Shown piece by piece: positions 1 to 8,310 of a DNA stretch of 64,000 nt; position 1 is the first letter of the stretch; every line of letters starts with the position of its first letter. The position numbers and the translations under genes were made by a program. The notes under the pieces are model-generated. The model saw nothing but the letters and a program-made list of their open reading frames with translations. It made no database searches and was not told where the DNA came from. Origin of the DNA: Streptomyces blattellae (GTDB taxonomy: Bacteria; Actinomycetota; Actinomycetes; Streptomycetales; Streptomycetaceae); assembly GCF_009709555.1 (NCBI RefSeq), contig NZ_WJBG01000120.1, forward strand, positions 62,001 to 126,000, read 5' to 3'.

Positions 1-345
1 CGAGCCGTCGCCGTCGAGCGAGACGATGGCGGCGAGTACGGCGGTGCCGACGACGATCCGCATCGGGTCGGCCTTGCAGAACTTGAGGATCCCCCGGACG
101 ATCGGGTCGAAGAGCCCGACGTCGATCATCACTCCGAAGTAGACGATCGCGAACATGAGCATCGCCGCGGTCGGGGCAAGGTCGGTCACGCCGTCGATGA
201 CATAGTCACCGAGATGGGCGCCCTTCCCGACGAAAACGCAGAACAGTGCCGGAATCAGCACGAGCGCCGCGATCGGCGACATCTTCTTCATCATGATCAG
301 GACCAGGAAGGTCGCGATCATGGCGAAGCCGAGGATGGTCAGCAT
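1..345 (-). CDS. CitMHS-family citrate/divalent-cation transporter, N-terminal part (runs off the window)
   Basis: The gene starts at the ATG at 345 and is still open at base 1, so only the first 115 residues are visible. They begin MLTILGFAMIATFLVLIMM and form two or three hydrophobic helices (about residues 1-20, 24-42 and 55-75), with the sequence GDYVIDGVTDLAPTAAMLMF between them. This matches the start of the CitMHS family, proton symporters that import citrate complexed with a metal ion through the cytoplasmic membrane. The substrate metal cannot be judged from this fragment. The upstream region to 478 carries no other gene and contains a widely spaced inverted repeat (354-408) that may be regulatory. 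Other ion-transporter-superfamily permeases remain possible. Confidence 0.8.
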   Translation of the reverse strand, partial: MLTILGFAMIATFLVLIMMKKMSPIAALVLIPALFCVFVGKGAHLGDYVIDGVTDLAPTAAMLMFAIVYFGVMIDVGLFDPIVRGILKFCKADPMRIVVGTAVLAAIVSLDGDGS

Positions 346-353
346 GAGTGGAT

Positions 354-408
354 ACCTAACGTTCGCCCTTGAACTCCCACCGGAGTCGGCAGTGCGATGA
401 CGTTAGGT
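354..408. promoter_or_regulatory. Inverted repeat upstream of the citrate transporter gene
   Basis: ACCTAACGT at 354-362 is exactly mirrored by ACGTTAGGT at 400-408, with 37 bases between the arms. It lies immediately upstream of the transporter start at 345. Perfect 9-bp arms are unlikely in random sequence this close to a start codon. They could be two half-sites for one regulator or a leader hairpin. The regulator is unknown. Confidence 0.35.
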
Positions 409-478
409 GCCGCCGAACGGCGTTAACAAGATGTTGACATGCGAGCAATAAGCGCAAAACTCCTGGTCACGGCTTTGC

Positions 479-2746
479 TCAGGTCAGCGGGGTGAGCTTT
501 TCGGTCACGGCGGAGATTTTCACGGCGGAGATTTCCACGGGCACTCCGTTGAGGACCGCGTTGCCCGACAGCGGGTCGAGCAGGCTGCCGTCGAGGAGCT
601 GGTTGACGTTGACGCCGGGGTCCTTGACCGCATGGCTCATCCGGGTCGCGGGCCTGTCGTGCCCCCACCCGTGCGGCAGGCTGACGACGCCCGGACGCAC
701 GGCGTCGGTGACCTCCGCGGGCGCGGTCACCTCTCCCCCGGACCCCTTCAGCCGTACGGCCGCCCCGTCCCGCACGCCGAGCCGTTCGGCGTCGGCGGGG
801 TGGATGTGCAGAGTGCAGCGGTTGGTGCCGCCGGTGAGGGCGGGCACGTTGTGCATCCAGCTGTTGTTGGACCGCAGATGACGGCGGCCGACGAGGACGA
901 TTCCGCCGGGACGTTCGTCGAGGGCTCGCCTCAGCCGGGGCAGGTCGTCGGCGATCGGCTGCGGCAGCAGCTCGATCTTGCCGCTCCCGGTCTTCAGCGG
1001 CTGCGGCAGCCGTGGGCGCAGCGGTCCGAGGTCGATGCCGTGCGGATGGGCCAGGACCTTCTCCAGGGTCAGGCCGTCCGGCCGCAGGCCGAACCCGTCG
1101 CCGTAGGGGCCGAGGCGCAGCATCATGTCGAGCCGCCGCTCGGGGCCGCTCTCGCCGGTGAGCCGGTCCGCCAGCGTCCGAGGGTCCTGGCCGTACACCG
1201 GGGAGTGCGGCTCTTTCACGGCTTTGCCCAGTGTCTGCTGTACGACCATGGCGTCCACGGCCGCGGGGTCGGCGCCGTGCGTTCCGGTGGCCGCAAGCGT
1301 GAGCCGGGCGAGGATCTCGCTCTCGGACATGCGGCCGGGTTCGAGCGGGACGGCGGGGCGGCTGTAGCGGACCTGGTTGCGTACGGCGAAGGCGTTGAGG
1401 GCGAAGTCGTGGTGCGCGCTCTGGGAGGGCGGGGGCGGCGGCAGGACGACGTGGGCGTGGCGCGAGGTCTCGTTGAGGTAGGGGTCGACGCTGACCATGA
1501 AGTCGAGCGAGTGGAGGGCCTTGTCGAGCCGGTCGCCGTCGGGGGCGGACAGCACCGGGTTGGCGGCCACGGCGATGAGGGCGCGGACCGGCTCGCCCTC
1601 GGGGGTGGCGGTGTCGATCTCCTCGGCGAGCGCGGACAGCGGCAACTCCCCTTTGGCCTCGGGGTGTTTGCTCACCCGGGAGTGCCAGCGGGCGAGCCGG
1701 AAGCCACGGCCGGGGCCGGCGGGCCGGGGCGTCTTGTCGGTGGCCGCCTGCGGGAAGAGCGCGCCGCCGGGGCGGTCGAGGTTGCCGGTGAGGATGTTGA
1801 GGACGTCGACGAGCCAGCTGGCCAGGGTGCCGTACGGGACGGTGCAGCTGCCGATGCGGGCGTAGACGGCGGCGGTGGGCGCGGCGGCGAGCTCGCGGGC
1901 CAGGGCGCGGATGACGCCGGCGTCGATGTCGCAGGCGGCGGTGACGGCTTCGGGGGTGAAGTGCCGTACGGCGTCCTGGAGTTCGGGTACGCCCTGGACA
2001 TGGGGCGTCAGGTCGCCGAGGTCGACGAGGTCCTCCGCGAAGAGGACGTGTGTCATCGCCGCGAGCAGCAGGGCGTCCGTGCCGGGCCGGATCGCGAGGT
2101 GGCGGTCGGCGAGCTTGGCGGTGCGGGTGCGGCGCGGGTCGATGACGGTGAGGGTGCCGCCGCGGGCCCTGAGTGCCTTGAGCTTGCCGGGGAAGTCGGG
2201 GGCGGTGCACAGACTCCCGTTGGATTCCAGGGGGTTGGCGCCGATGAGGAGCAGGTGGTCGGTGTGGTCCAGGTCGGGTACGGGGATCGCGTGGGCGTCG
2301 CCGTAGAGGAGCCCGCTGGAGACGTGCTTGGGCATCTGGTCGACCGTGGAGGCGGTGAACAGGCTGCGGGTGCCGAGCCCGGCGACCAGGACGGGCGGGT
2401 AGAGGGCGCCGGCCAGGGTGTGGACGTTCGGGTTGCCCAGGACGACGCCGACGGAGTGCGCGCCGTACCGCTCGACGACCGGCCGGATCCCGGCCGCGAC
2501 CGCGTCGAACGCCTCCTGCCAGGTGGCCTCGCGCAGCTCGCCGTCCGTGCGGACGAGGGGAGTGCGCAGGCGGTCGGGGTCGCCGTCGACGGCGCCGAAG
2601 GATGCGCCCTTGGGGCAGATGAATCCCTCGCTGAACACATCGTCGCGATCACCCCGGGCACCGGTGACACGGGTGCCCTCGATGGTCAGCGTCAGCCCGC
2701 AGGTGGCCTCGCACAGGGGGCAGATTCGCAGGGCGGTGCGGGACAC
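479..2746 (-). CDS. Molybdopterin-dependent oxidoreductase (Mo-bisMGD, [4Fe-4S])
   Basis: A 755-residue member of the prokaryotic molybdopterin oxidoreductase superfamily. Residues 9-47 hold the N-terminal cluster motif C9-x2-C12-x3-C16-x27-C44 (CPLCEATCG, then GFICPKG), which binds one [4Fe-4S]. The middle holds the typical bis-MGD-binding stretches (LLIGANPLESNG, VIDPRRTRTAKLADRHLAI). The C-terminal domain (from about residue 640: NNSWMHNVPALTGGTNRCTL, then SLPHGWGH) is the molydopterin dinucleotide-binding barrel. The GTG start at 2746 is chosen because GGGAGGA lies just upstream and homologues begin at this cluster motif; the frame itself opens farther upstream. No signal peptide, so cytoplasmic. 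No small subunit is adjacent and the substrate is unknown. A TetR operator-like palindrome lies about 52 bases upstream. Confidence 0.9.
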   Translation of the reverse strand: MSRTALRICPLCEATCGLTLTIEGTRVTGARGDRDDVFSEGFICPKGASFGAVDGDPDRLRTPLVRTDGELREATWQEAFDAVAAGIRPVVERYGAHSVGVVLGNPNVHTLAGALYPPVLVAGLGTRSLFTASTVDQMPKHVSSGLLYGDAHAIPVPDLDHTDHLLLIGANPLESNGSLCTAPDFPGKLKALRARGGTLTVIDPRRTRTAKLADRHLAIRPGTDALLLAAMTHVLFAEDLVDLGDLTPHVQGVPELQDAVRHFTPEAVTAACDIDAGVIRALARELAAAPTAAVYARIGSCTVPYGTLASWLVDVLNILTGNLDRPGGALFPQAATDKTPRPAGPGRGFRLARWHSRVSKHPEAKGELPLSALAEEIDTATPEGEPVRALIAVAANPVLSAPDGDRLDKALHSLDFMVSVDPYLNETSRHAHVVLPPPPPSQSAHHDFALNAFAVRNQVRYSRPAVPLEPGRMSESEILARLTLAATGTHGADPAAVDAMVVQQTLGKAVKEPHSPVYGQDPRTLADRLTGESGPERRLDMMLRLGPYGDGFGLRPDGLTLEKVLAHPHGIDLGPLRPRLPQPLKTGSGKIELLPQPIADDLPRLRRALDERPGGIVLVGRRHLRSNNSWMHNVPALTGGTNRCTLHIHPADAERLGVRDGAAVRLKGSGGEVTAPAEVTDAVRPGVVSLPHGWGHDRPATRMSHAVKDPGVNVNQLLDGSLLDPLSGNAVLNGVPVEISAVKISAVTEKLTPLT

Positions 2747-2797
2747 GGGTCCTCCCGGAGGGCACGGCGGCAACGGTGACGCACTGGCTGCGGTCGA

Positions 2798-2815
2798 GCA
2801 TACCGACCGGTATGC
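2798..2815. promoter_or_regulatory. TetR-type operator palindrome
   Basis: GCATACCG-AC-CGGTATGC is a perfect 8+2+8 dyad. It lies between the TetR-family gene (2922-3539) and the molybdopterin oxidoreductase start (2746), both on the minus strand. Size, symmetry and position are typical of a TetR operator. The simplest inference is that the neighbouring regulator represses the oxidoreductase through it. Confidence 0.6.
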
Positions 2816-2921
2816 ACGAGGGGGAGGGTCCACCGTGGGCGAGGTCGGAAACACGGGAGGGCGGGAGGGCCGGACGCCGCGAGGGCCGGAGTCCGGGGCG
2901 GTCGGCATCCGAGGCGGTCGG

Positions 2922-3539
2922 TCAGTCCAGGACTCGCGCCAGGTACGCCCGCAGCAGTTCCCGCGCCTCTTCGATGATCTTCTCGTCGCCCTCGGGGGCC
3001 ACCCGGAAGGCCAGGTGGACAAGGGTGTCGGCGGTCTCCACGGCGATGAGGAAGGTGCGCCGCAGATCGTCGTCGGGGGTGCGGCCGAGGTAGCCGGAGA
3101 GCAGGTCGGTGAGACGGTCGGCGACGCGGTGGTTGGGTTCGGCGTGCCGGACGCCGACCGGGATCTGGTTGCCGAAGTCGACCAGGGAGAAGCCGGGCGC
3201 GGTGCGCTTCATGGCGAGGTACTCGTCGAGCACGGCGTCCATCGCGCCCCGCCAGCCGCCGTCACCGACCTCCTGCAGGCGGGCGGTGACGCGTTCGGTG
3301 TAGCGCTCCAGGTTCCGCTGGGCGAGGGCGTCGGCCATCTGCCGTTTGTTGCCGAAGAAGCGGTAGACCGAGCCGATGGGGACGCCCGCGCGCTGGGCGA
3401 CGGCGCGGGTGCTCAGGTCGTCGTAGCCGACCTCGTCGAGGAGGTCGGCGCAGGCGTCGAGGATCCTGGTCAGCCGTTCGGCGCTGCGCCGCTGTATGGG
3501 CGCACGACGGAGCGAGGTCGCATGGGGCACGGGTTTCAT
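2922..3539 (-). CDS. TetR-family transcriptional regulator
   Basis: 205 residues. The N-terminal helix-turn-helix (about residues 15-62) reads RRSAERLTRILDACADLLDE, then YDDLSTRAVAQRAGVPIGSV and YRFFGNKRQMADAL, a standard TetR DNA-binding domain. The remaining three quarters form an all-helical ligand-binding domain, with VDFGNQIPVGVRHAE and LIAVETADTLVHLAFRV, resembling the C-terminal domain found in many Streptomyces TetR proteins. The ATG at 3539 gives a compact N-terminus; upstream sequence in this frame looks non-coding. It lies upstream of and parallel to the molybdopterin oxidoreductase gene with a palindromic operator between them. The inducer is unknown. Confidence 0.9.
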   Translation of the reverse strand: MKPVPHATSLRRAPIQRRSAERLTRILDACADLLDEVGYDDLSTRAVAQRAGVPIGSVYRFFGNKRQMADALAQRNLERYTERVTARLQEVGDGGWRGAMDAVLDEYLAMKRTAPGFSLVDFGNQIPVGVRHAEPNHRVADRLTDLLSGYLGRTPDDDLRRTFLIAVETADTLVHLAFRVAPEGDEKIIEEARELLRAYLARVLD

Positions 3540-3591
3540 GATGCCTGTCCGCCCGGGCCCGGTGAACCTCGCCCCCCGTTGCCGCGCACAT

Positions 3592-4137
3592 TCACCGTCC
3601 GGCGGGCGCGCTGGTGCGCCCTGTCGGCCCCGGCTGCGACGCCGTGATGTCGGCCGTCCTCTCGATGGGCTCGCCGTCCACGGCCCACACCGTGCCGTCG
3701 TCGGCGTAGAGCCGGGCGGTGACGTGGTGCGTGCCGCGCTGGACGAGGCCGGCCGGGAGGCGGTACTCGGGGGTGCGGAGCCGGGCGACGCGGCGGCCGT
3801 CGACGAAGAGATGGGCGAGACCACGGCCGGCCACGGCCTCGGCCTTCGTGCCGGCCGGCGAGAAGCGGAAGTTACGGACCGTCAGGCGCACGTCCCAGCC
3901 CCCGTCGGCGTCCGGCTGCACCTCGACGCCCACCTCGGGGGCGTCCTCGTCGTCCACCTCGCGGTAGTGCCGCCCCTCGTCGTCGGTGGCGTCCAGGAGC
4001 TTGCCGACCGGCGACATCGACTCCCCGTTCTTCCGGCCCCCGCCCCCGTCCGCGTCACCGGAGCCACAGCCCGCCGCTCCGGCGAAGAGCAGCACACAGG
4101 CCGCGAGCGCTGCGAGCACTATGCGAGTCCACGACAT
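3592..4137 (-). CDS. Secreted lipoprotein of unknown function
   Basis: 181 residues with a classical lipoprotein signal: positively charged start MSWTR, hydrophobic IVLAALAACVLLFAGA, and lipobox LFAGAAGC with the lipidated cysteine at residue 24. A Gly/Asp-rich spacer follows. The mature domain has alternating short strands such as WDVRLTVRNFRFSPAG, GLAHLFVDGRRVARL and THHVTARLYADDGTVWAVDG, which suggest a small beta-sandwich on the outer face of the membrane. The HLFVDG and HVTARLYADDG elements recall copper-related and DUF-type periplasmic sandwiches, but I do not recognise the family. It is on the same strand as, and just upstream of, the TetR gene; joint transcription is possible but unproven. 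Confidence 0.75.
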   Translation of the reverse strand: MSWTRIVLAALAACVLLFAGAAGCGSGDADGGGGRKNGESMSPVGKLLDATDDEGRHYREVDDEDAPEVGVEVQPDADGGWDVRLTVRNFRFSPAGTKAEAVAGRGLAHLFVDGRRVARLRTPEYRLPAGLVQRGTHHVTARLYADDGTVWAVDGEPIERTADITASQPGPTGRTSAPAGR

Positions 4138-4244
4138 GACGGCGAGAGTAGAACACCGGTCCGATACCTCGAATCCCCCTGAAGTCTGGTTCTCGATGTA
4201 CGCCCTGAGGACCGGATGCGCACCCCTTGCGTCACTGAAACCAC

Positions 4245-4268
4245 ATTCCTATGGTGGAACATAGGAAT
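4245..4268. promoter_or_regulatory. Perfect inverted repeat upstream of hmgA
   Basis: ATTCCTATG (4245-4253) is mirrored exactly by CATAGGAAT (4260-4268) around the 6-base centre GTGGAA. It lies 23 bases upstream of the hmgA start and overlaps the expected promoter/leader. A 9-bp perfect dyad at this place is a strong operator candidate. The TGGAAC-like centre is reminiscent of IclR-family sites, but the next-door regulator is of the GntR/HutC type, so the cognate protein is open. Confidence 0.55.
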
Positions 4269-4291
4269 CAGACGCCAAGGGAGCACCGATC

Positions 4292-5653
4292 ATGAGCGTT
4301 GGGGGTACCTCCCGCGCGAGCGTGTTCGAGCGTGAGGAAACGCGGAAGACCGCCGAAGGACTGGCCCACCTCTCCGGTTTCGGCAATGAGCACAGCTCCG
4401 AGGCGGTCCCGGGCGCCCTGCCCCAGGGCCGCAACTCGCCCCAGCGCGCCCCGCTCGGGCTGTACGCGGAGCAGCTCAGCGGTACGGCGTTCACCGAGCC
4501 CCGCGCCCGCAACCGCCGCTCCTGGCTGTACCGGATCCGCCCCTCGGCCGCGCACCCGGCGTTCACGCGCACGGAGAACGGCTCGATCCGTACGGCGCCC
4601 TTCACGGAATCGGTGCCCGACCCGAACCGGCTGCGCTGGAACCCGCTGCCACCACCCCCGGCCGGAACGGACTTCCTGCGGGGCCTGTGGACCCTGGGCG
4701 GCAACGGCGACGCGACCCAGCGCACCGGTATCGCCGTGCACCTGTATCACGCCGATGCCTCCATGGACCGCGTCTTCAGCGACGCCGACGGCGAGCTGCT
4801 GATCGTGCCGGAACGCGGCGGACTGCTGCTGCGCACGGAGTTCGGGCTGCTGCATGTGGAACCGGGACATGTGGCGCTGCTTCCTCGTGGAGTGCGCTTC
4901 CGTGTGGAGCTGCTGGATGGTTCCGCCCGGGGTTATGTGTGCGAGAACTACGGGGCACCCTTCCAACTGCCCGACCTCGGCCCGATCGGCGCCAACGGGC
5001 TCGCCAACGCCCGGGATTTCCGGGCGCCCGTGGCTGCTTACGAGGACGTCGAGGGTCCGGTCGAGGTGGTGAACAAGTTCTGCGGGAACCTGTGGACGGC
5101 CACCTATGACCACTCCCCCCTCGATGTGGTCGCCTGGCACGGCAACCATGTGCCCTACGCCTATGACCTACGCCGCTTCAATGTGCTCGGCACCATCAGC
5201 TACGACCACCCGGACCCGTCGATCTTCACGGTGCTCACCTCGCCGAGCGACACCCCGGGCCTCGCGGGCGTGGACTTCGTCGTGTTCGCGCCGCGCTGGC
5301 TGGTGGGCGAGGACACGTTCCGTCCGCCGTACTTCCACCGGAACGTGATGAGCGAGTACATGGGGCTCATCGAGGGCGCCTACGACGCGAAAACGGCCGG
5401 CCCTGGAGGGTTTGTGCCCGGCGGCGGTTCGCTGCACAACATGATGTCGGCGCACGGCCCGGACCGGGAGACCTTCGACCGCGCGAGCGCCGCCGAGCTG
5501 CGGCCGCACAAGGTCGACGACGGGCTGGCGTTCATGTTCGAGACCCGCTGGCCGGTGACGCTGACCGGGCAGGCGGCCGGTGCGGAGCAGCGGCAGCGCG
5601 GGTACGACGACGTGTGGCAGGGCCTCGAACGCCACTTCCGCCCCTTGCACTGA
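4292..5653 (+). CDS. hmgA: Homogentisate 1,2-dioxygenase
   Basis: 453 residues. It opens the aromatic ring of homogentisate to maleylacetoacetate in tyrosine/phenylalanine breakdown, using one Fe(II). Family hallmarks are [12 protein letters not shown] near the N-terminus, [68 protein letters not shown] and, near residue 383, [11 protein letters not shown], which carries conserved active-site residues. Length is close to the family norm. The first 15 or so residues ([14 protein letters not shown]) look like an addition: the DNA at 4297-4338 resembles a dispersed palindromic element seen elsewhere in the window. The ATG at 4292 is preceded by AAGGGAG. A 9-bp dyad lies just upstream and a GntR-family gene follows after 27 bases. 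Confidence 0.97.
   Translation: MSVGGTSRASVFEREETRKTAEGLAHLSGFGNEHSSEAVPGALPQGRNSPQRAPLGLYAEQLSGTAFTEPRARNRRSWLYRIRPSAAHPAFTRTENGSIRTAPFTESVPDPNRLRWNPLPPPPAGTDFLRGLWTLGGNGDATQRTGIAVHLYHADASMDRVFSDADGELLIVPERGGLLLRTEFGLLHVEPGHVALLPRGVRFRVELLDGSARGYVCENYGAPFQLPDLGPIGANGLANARDFRAPVAAYEDVEGPVEVVNKFCGNLWTATYDHSPLDVVAWHGNHVPYAYDLRRFNVLGTISYDHPDPSIFTVLTSPSDTPGLAGVDFVVFAPRWLVGEDTFRPPYFHRNVMSEYMGLIEGAYDAKTAGPGGFVPGGGSLHNMMSAHGPDRETFDRASAAELRPHKVDDGLAFMFETRWPVTLTGQAAGAEQRQRGYDDVWQGLERHFRPLH
4297..4338 (+). repeat. Possible palindromic-element copy inside the start of hmgA
   Basis: The stretch begins GTTGGGGGTACCTCCC and continues with CGAGCG-rich sequence. It resembles the elements at 8266-8310 (reverse) and 31452-31495, which share GATGGGGGTCCCCC followed by CGAGCG. 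It supplies codons 3-16 of hmgA, upstream of the conserved ARKTAEGL-like start. Divergence from the other copies keeps confidence low. Confidence 0.3.
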
Positions 5654-5680
5654 GGGTCCCCTGCCGGTACGGATGGCTCA

Positions 5681-6427
5681 ATGACCTCCTTCGCCCCGGA
5701 CTCGATCGTCCTGAACCGCAAGCTGCCGCTCTGGTATCAGGTGTCGCAGTCGCTGCGCGCGTCGATACTCGGCCGCTCGCCCCAGGACCCGCTGCGGCTG
5801 CCGACCGAGGAGCAGTTGGCGGGGCACTACGGCGTGAGCGTGCTGACCATGCGGCAGGCGCTGAAGGAGCTGGAGGACGAGGGGCTGATCACCCGTCATC
5901 GCCGGCGCGGCACCTTCATCGAGCCGGATGCGACAAGAGGCGCCCCGGTGCGGCTGCTGGGCTCCGTGGACGCGATCGTGGCCCAGCAGTCCGGCATGAC
6001 GACCGAGCTTCTCGATCACGGCAAGGCGCCGGTGCCGACCGAACTCGCCGAGTACTTCCCGGATCTCGACGAGGTGGCGACGTACCACCGGCTGCGCGGC
6101 GACGAGAAGACCGGCGAACCGACGAACCACGCCCGCAATCACGTCCGTCCCGAACTGGCCGAACGCTTCGATCTCGACGACCTGGTCCGCTGGCCGATGA
6201 CCAAGGTGCTGCGGGATGTCGTCGGGGCGGACATCAGCCGCATCACGGACACGGTGGAGGCGCGGCTCGCGGACCCGGAGACGGCGCGGCTCCTCGAAGT
6301 CCCGCTGCTCAGCCCGATTCTGCGGTACACGGGGATCATCTACGACACCGGGGGGCGGGCGCTGGATGTGGCGGTCATCCATTACCGGGGTGACCGGTTC
6401 TCGTTCTCGGTCACCCTCGATGCGTAG
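5681..6427 (+). CDS. GntR-family regulator, HutC/UTRA subfamily
   Basis: 248 residues. Residues 15-78 form a GntR winged helix: PLWYQVSQSLRASILG, LRLPTEEQLAGHYGVSVLTM, RQALKELEDEGLITRHRRRG. Residues 95-245 form a UTRA effector domain (VATYHRLRGDEKTGEPTNH, LLSPILRYTGIIYDTGGRAL, VAVIHYRGDRFSFSV), which in HutC-type proteins senses a small metabolite. It follows hmgA by 27 bases on the same strand, so it may be co-transcribed and control aromatic amino-acid breakdown, possibly through the dyad at 4245-4268. That link is an inference from position only. Confidence 0.9.
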   Translation: MTSFAPDSIVLNRKLPLWYQVSQSLRASILGRSPQDPLRLPTEEQLAGHYGVSVLTMRQALKELEDEGLITRHRRRGTFIEPDATRGAPVRLLGSVDAIVAQQSGMTTELLDHGKAPVPTELAEYFPDLDEVATYHRLRGDEKTGEPTNHARNHVRPELAERFDLDDLVRWPMTKVLRDVVGADISRITDTVEARLADPETARLLEVPLLSPILRYTGIIYDTGGRALDVAVIHYRGDRFSFSVTLDA

Positions 6428-6469
6428 CGCTCCGCTGGGTGACTCGTTCTTCGTCTGTCGGTCAGTGCG

Positions 6470-6545
6470 GGCTGGTCGCGCCCACGCGGCGGAGCCGCAC
6501 ATCGACACAGCCTCGCGCCCCTATGGGGCGCTGCCCTCCCCCCGG
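6470..6545. repeat. Dispersed intergenic palindromic repeat
   Basis: This stretch fills the gap after the GntR gene. It starts GGCTGGTCGCGC, contains GGCGGAGCCGC and ends with the hairpin GCGCCCC-TAT-GGGGCGC (6515-6531). I recognise it as a repeat found many times between Streptomyces genes; a shorter relative lies at 12037-12076. The hairpin may also stop transcription from the upstream gene. Confidence 0.55.
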
Positions 6546-6566
6546 CTGTCGTAGCCAGGTCGTACC

Positions 6567-7724
6567 ATGCCCTGCGTGACGCACGACGACGCTCCGCTGC
6601 TGGCGGACCTCATGCCGTGGTCCGTCGCACCGCCGCGGCTCGGCCGGGGGTGGCCGGCGGGTCCGGACGCGGCATCCCTGAAAGCCCGGTGGGACGCGCT
6701 GGTGAAGGCCGAAGGCCCGGACCGGGAGGCGTTGTTCGAGCCGACCCGGTCGCGGACGCCGCACACCGCGGTCGGGCAGTTGCCGGGACAGTCCAGCGGC
6801 ACGGAGAAGCTGGCCCGGGCCACCGGGCCCTGCCCGGAACCCGTGCGCGTGCTGCATGCGCCGTTCGACGAGCAGTGGCTGATCCCCGACCACCGGCTGA
6901 TCGACGTGGCCCGGCCGGAGTTGTGGCGGGTGGCGGACGAGCGGCAGGTCTTCGTGGCCGAGACGGCGGGCGGCGGGCCGGGCCCCGTCCTCCTGGCGAC
7001 CTCCCTGCTGCCAGTGCTGCGCCCCGGCCGGGTCCGCCCGCTGTATCGCCGTCCGGGCGGGGCGGAACCGAACCTGGCGCCGGGCCTGCCGGAACACCTG
7101 GGTGAGCTTCTGGGCGAGGTGCCCGAGCCGGTGGACGTGCTGGCCTGGATCATCGCGGCGGTCCGTGCCGACCTCGCCGTTCCCCTCACCGGGGACCCCG
7201 GACTCTGGGCGCAGGGCGTGGAGTCGGGGCGTCGGGCGCTGCGGCTGATGTGCCGCGACGGCGAGCGCCCCAAGCTCCCCGGCGGTCGCCGACCGTACGT
7301 CCGCGCCCCTCTCCCCGCCCGCCCGCACACCCTTGTCTACGACCGTGAGGAGGAGGTCCTGCAGATCGACGAGGGCCGAATCTCCCCGGTGCCGCCCGAG
7401 GCCTGGGACTTCGAGGTGAGCGGGGTCCGGGTGCTTCAGGAGTGGTTCACGGCACGGACGGCACCCGCCGAACAGCCGGGCACCCTAGACGCGATCCGCC
7501 CGGCCACCTGGCCCCAGACCTGGACGTCGGAGCTCCTGGAGCTGATCACCGTACTGGCCCTGCTCTCCGAAGTCCCGCCCCTCCCCGACCCGTTGACGTC
7601 TCCCGTGACCGCGGCCGACCTGCACAAGGCGGGCGTACTCCCGCCGCCGGAGCCGTCCCGCAGACCGGCGTCCGTCCTGGACTCACCCGAGGAGGGCCCG
7701 GAGGGCCAGCTCACGCTGATCTGA
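6567..7724 (+). CDS. Type ISP restriction/modification-like orphan protein
   Basis: 385 residues, resembling the C-terminal target-recognition part of type ISP restriction-modification enzymes as commonly annotated in Streptomyces (LMPWSVAPPRLGRGWPAG, then VRVLHAPFDEQWLIPDHRLI). The C-terminal block has GVRVLQEWFTARTA followed by IRPATWPQTWTSELLELITV. It has no helicase motifs, nuclease motif or SAM-binding FxGxG, so it cannot itself cut or methylate DNA by known mechanisms. It is a stand-alone gene conserved as such in the genus, with unknown cellular role. The ATG at 6567 is used; the GTG at 6576 (VTHDDAPLLAD) is an equally reasonable start. No methylase gene is adjacent. Confidence 0.7.
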   Translation: MPCVTHDDAPLLADLMPWSVAPPRLGRGWPAGPDAASLKARWDALVKAEGPDREALFEPTRSRTPHTAVGQLPGQSSGTEKLARATGPCPEPVRVLHAPFDEQWLIPDHRLIDVARPELWRVADERQVFVAETAGGGPGPVLLATSLLPVLRPGRVRPLYRRPGGAEPNLAPGLPEHLGELLGEVPEPVDVLAWIIAAVRADLAVPLTGDPGLWAQGVESGRRALRLMCRDGERPKLPGGRRPYVRAPLPARPHTLVYDREEEVLQIDEGRISPVPPEAWDFEVSGVRVLQEWFTARTAPAEQPGTLDAIRPATWPQTWTSELLELITVLALLSEVPPLPDPLTSPVTAADLHKAGVLPPPEPSRRPASVLDSPEEGPEGQLTLI

Positions 7725-7802
7725 CACCGGCGAAGTGATGTGCGGCGGGGGACGACGGGCCGTGGCGGGCCGGTCGAGGTGTCGATGCCGGAGGCGCTCG
7801 CG

Positions 7803-7833
7803 GTGAGGTCTCCCCACGCCCTTAAGTGGGGGG
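7803..7833. repeat. Palindromic mini-element interrupting the CoA-transferase remnant
   Basis: TCCCCAC and GTGGGGGGA flank the centre GCCCTTAA, forming an imperfect hairpin. About six bases are expected between the flanking codons; 31 are present, causing the frameshift. The core CCCTTAAG recurs in the insertion at 52204-52240 inside the DUF5685 gene, so both appear to be copies of one element type. Confidence 0.5.
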
Positions 7834-8265
7834 ATGGGGCATCCGCTGCACCATGTGATGCACGACGGCACAGCCCCGGCGCGCACCGGCCTCGCGCACG
7901 CCGTCATCGCGCCGTACGACGCCTGTCCGACCGCGGGCGGCGGGAGAGTGCTGCTGTCGGTGCAGAACGACCGGGAGTGGCGGCGGCTGGCCGAACAGGT
8001 GCTGGAGCGGCCGGAGTTGGGAACCGACCCGGCGTACGCGACGAACGCGGCCCGGGTGGCGCACCGGGAGCGTACGGACGCGGCCGTCGCGAAGGCGCCG
8101 GCCGGGCTGGATCCCGATGCGGCCGTGGCACGGCTGGAGGCCGCGGGCATCGCATGCGCACGGCTGAGGGACGTACCGGACGTCGCGGCGCATCCGCAGC
8201 TGGCGGCCAGGGGACGGTGGCGGGAGGTGGAGTCGCCGGTGGGGCCGCTACGGGCACTGCTGCCG

Positions 8266-8310
8266 CCCTCCCCCAATTCTCGGCTTCGCTCGAACCGGGG
8301 GACCCCCATC
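8266..8310 (-). repeat. Palindromic mini-element inside the CoA-transferase remnant
   Basis: Read on the minus strand it begins GATGGGGGTCCCCC and continues GGTTCGAGCGAAGCCGAGAA to a final GGGGGAGGG. Its ends are self-complementary. It matches closely the element at 31452-31495 and belongs to a type I recall as abundant in Streptomyces intergenic DNA. Here it adds residues PSPNSRLRSNRGTP to the reading frame. Confidence 0.55.

Noticed and set aside
6567..7724. Complete restriction-modification enzyme
   Set aside because: There are no nuclease, helicase or SAM-binding motifs; only the ISP-type C-terminal similarity is present.
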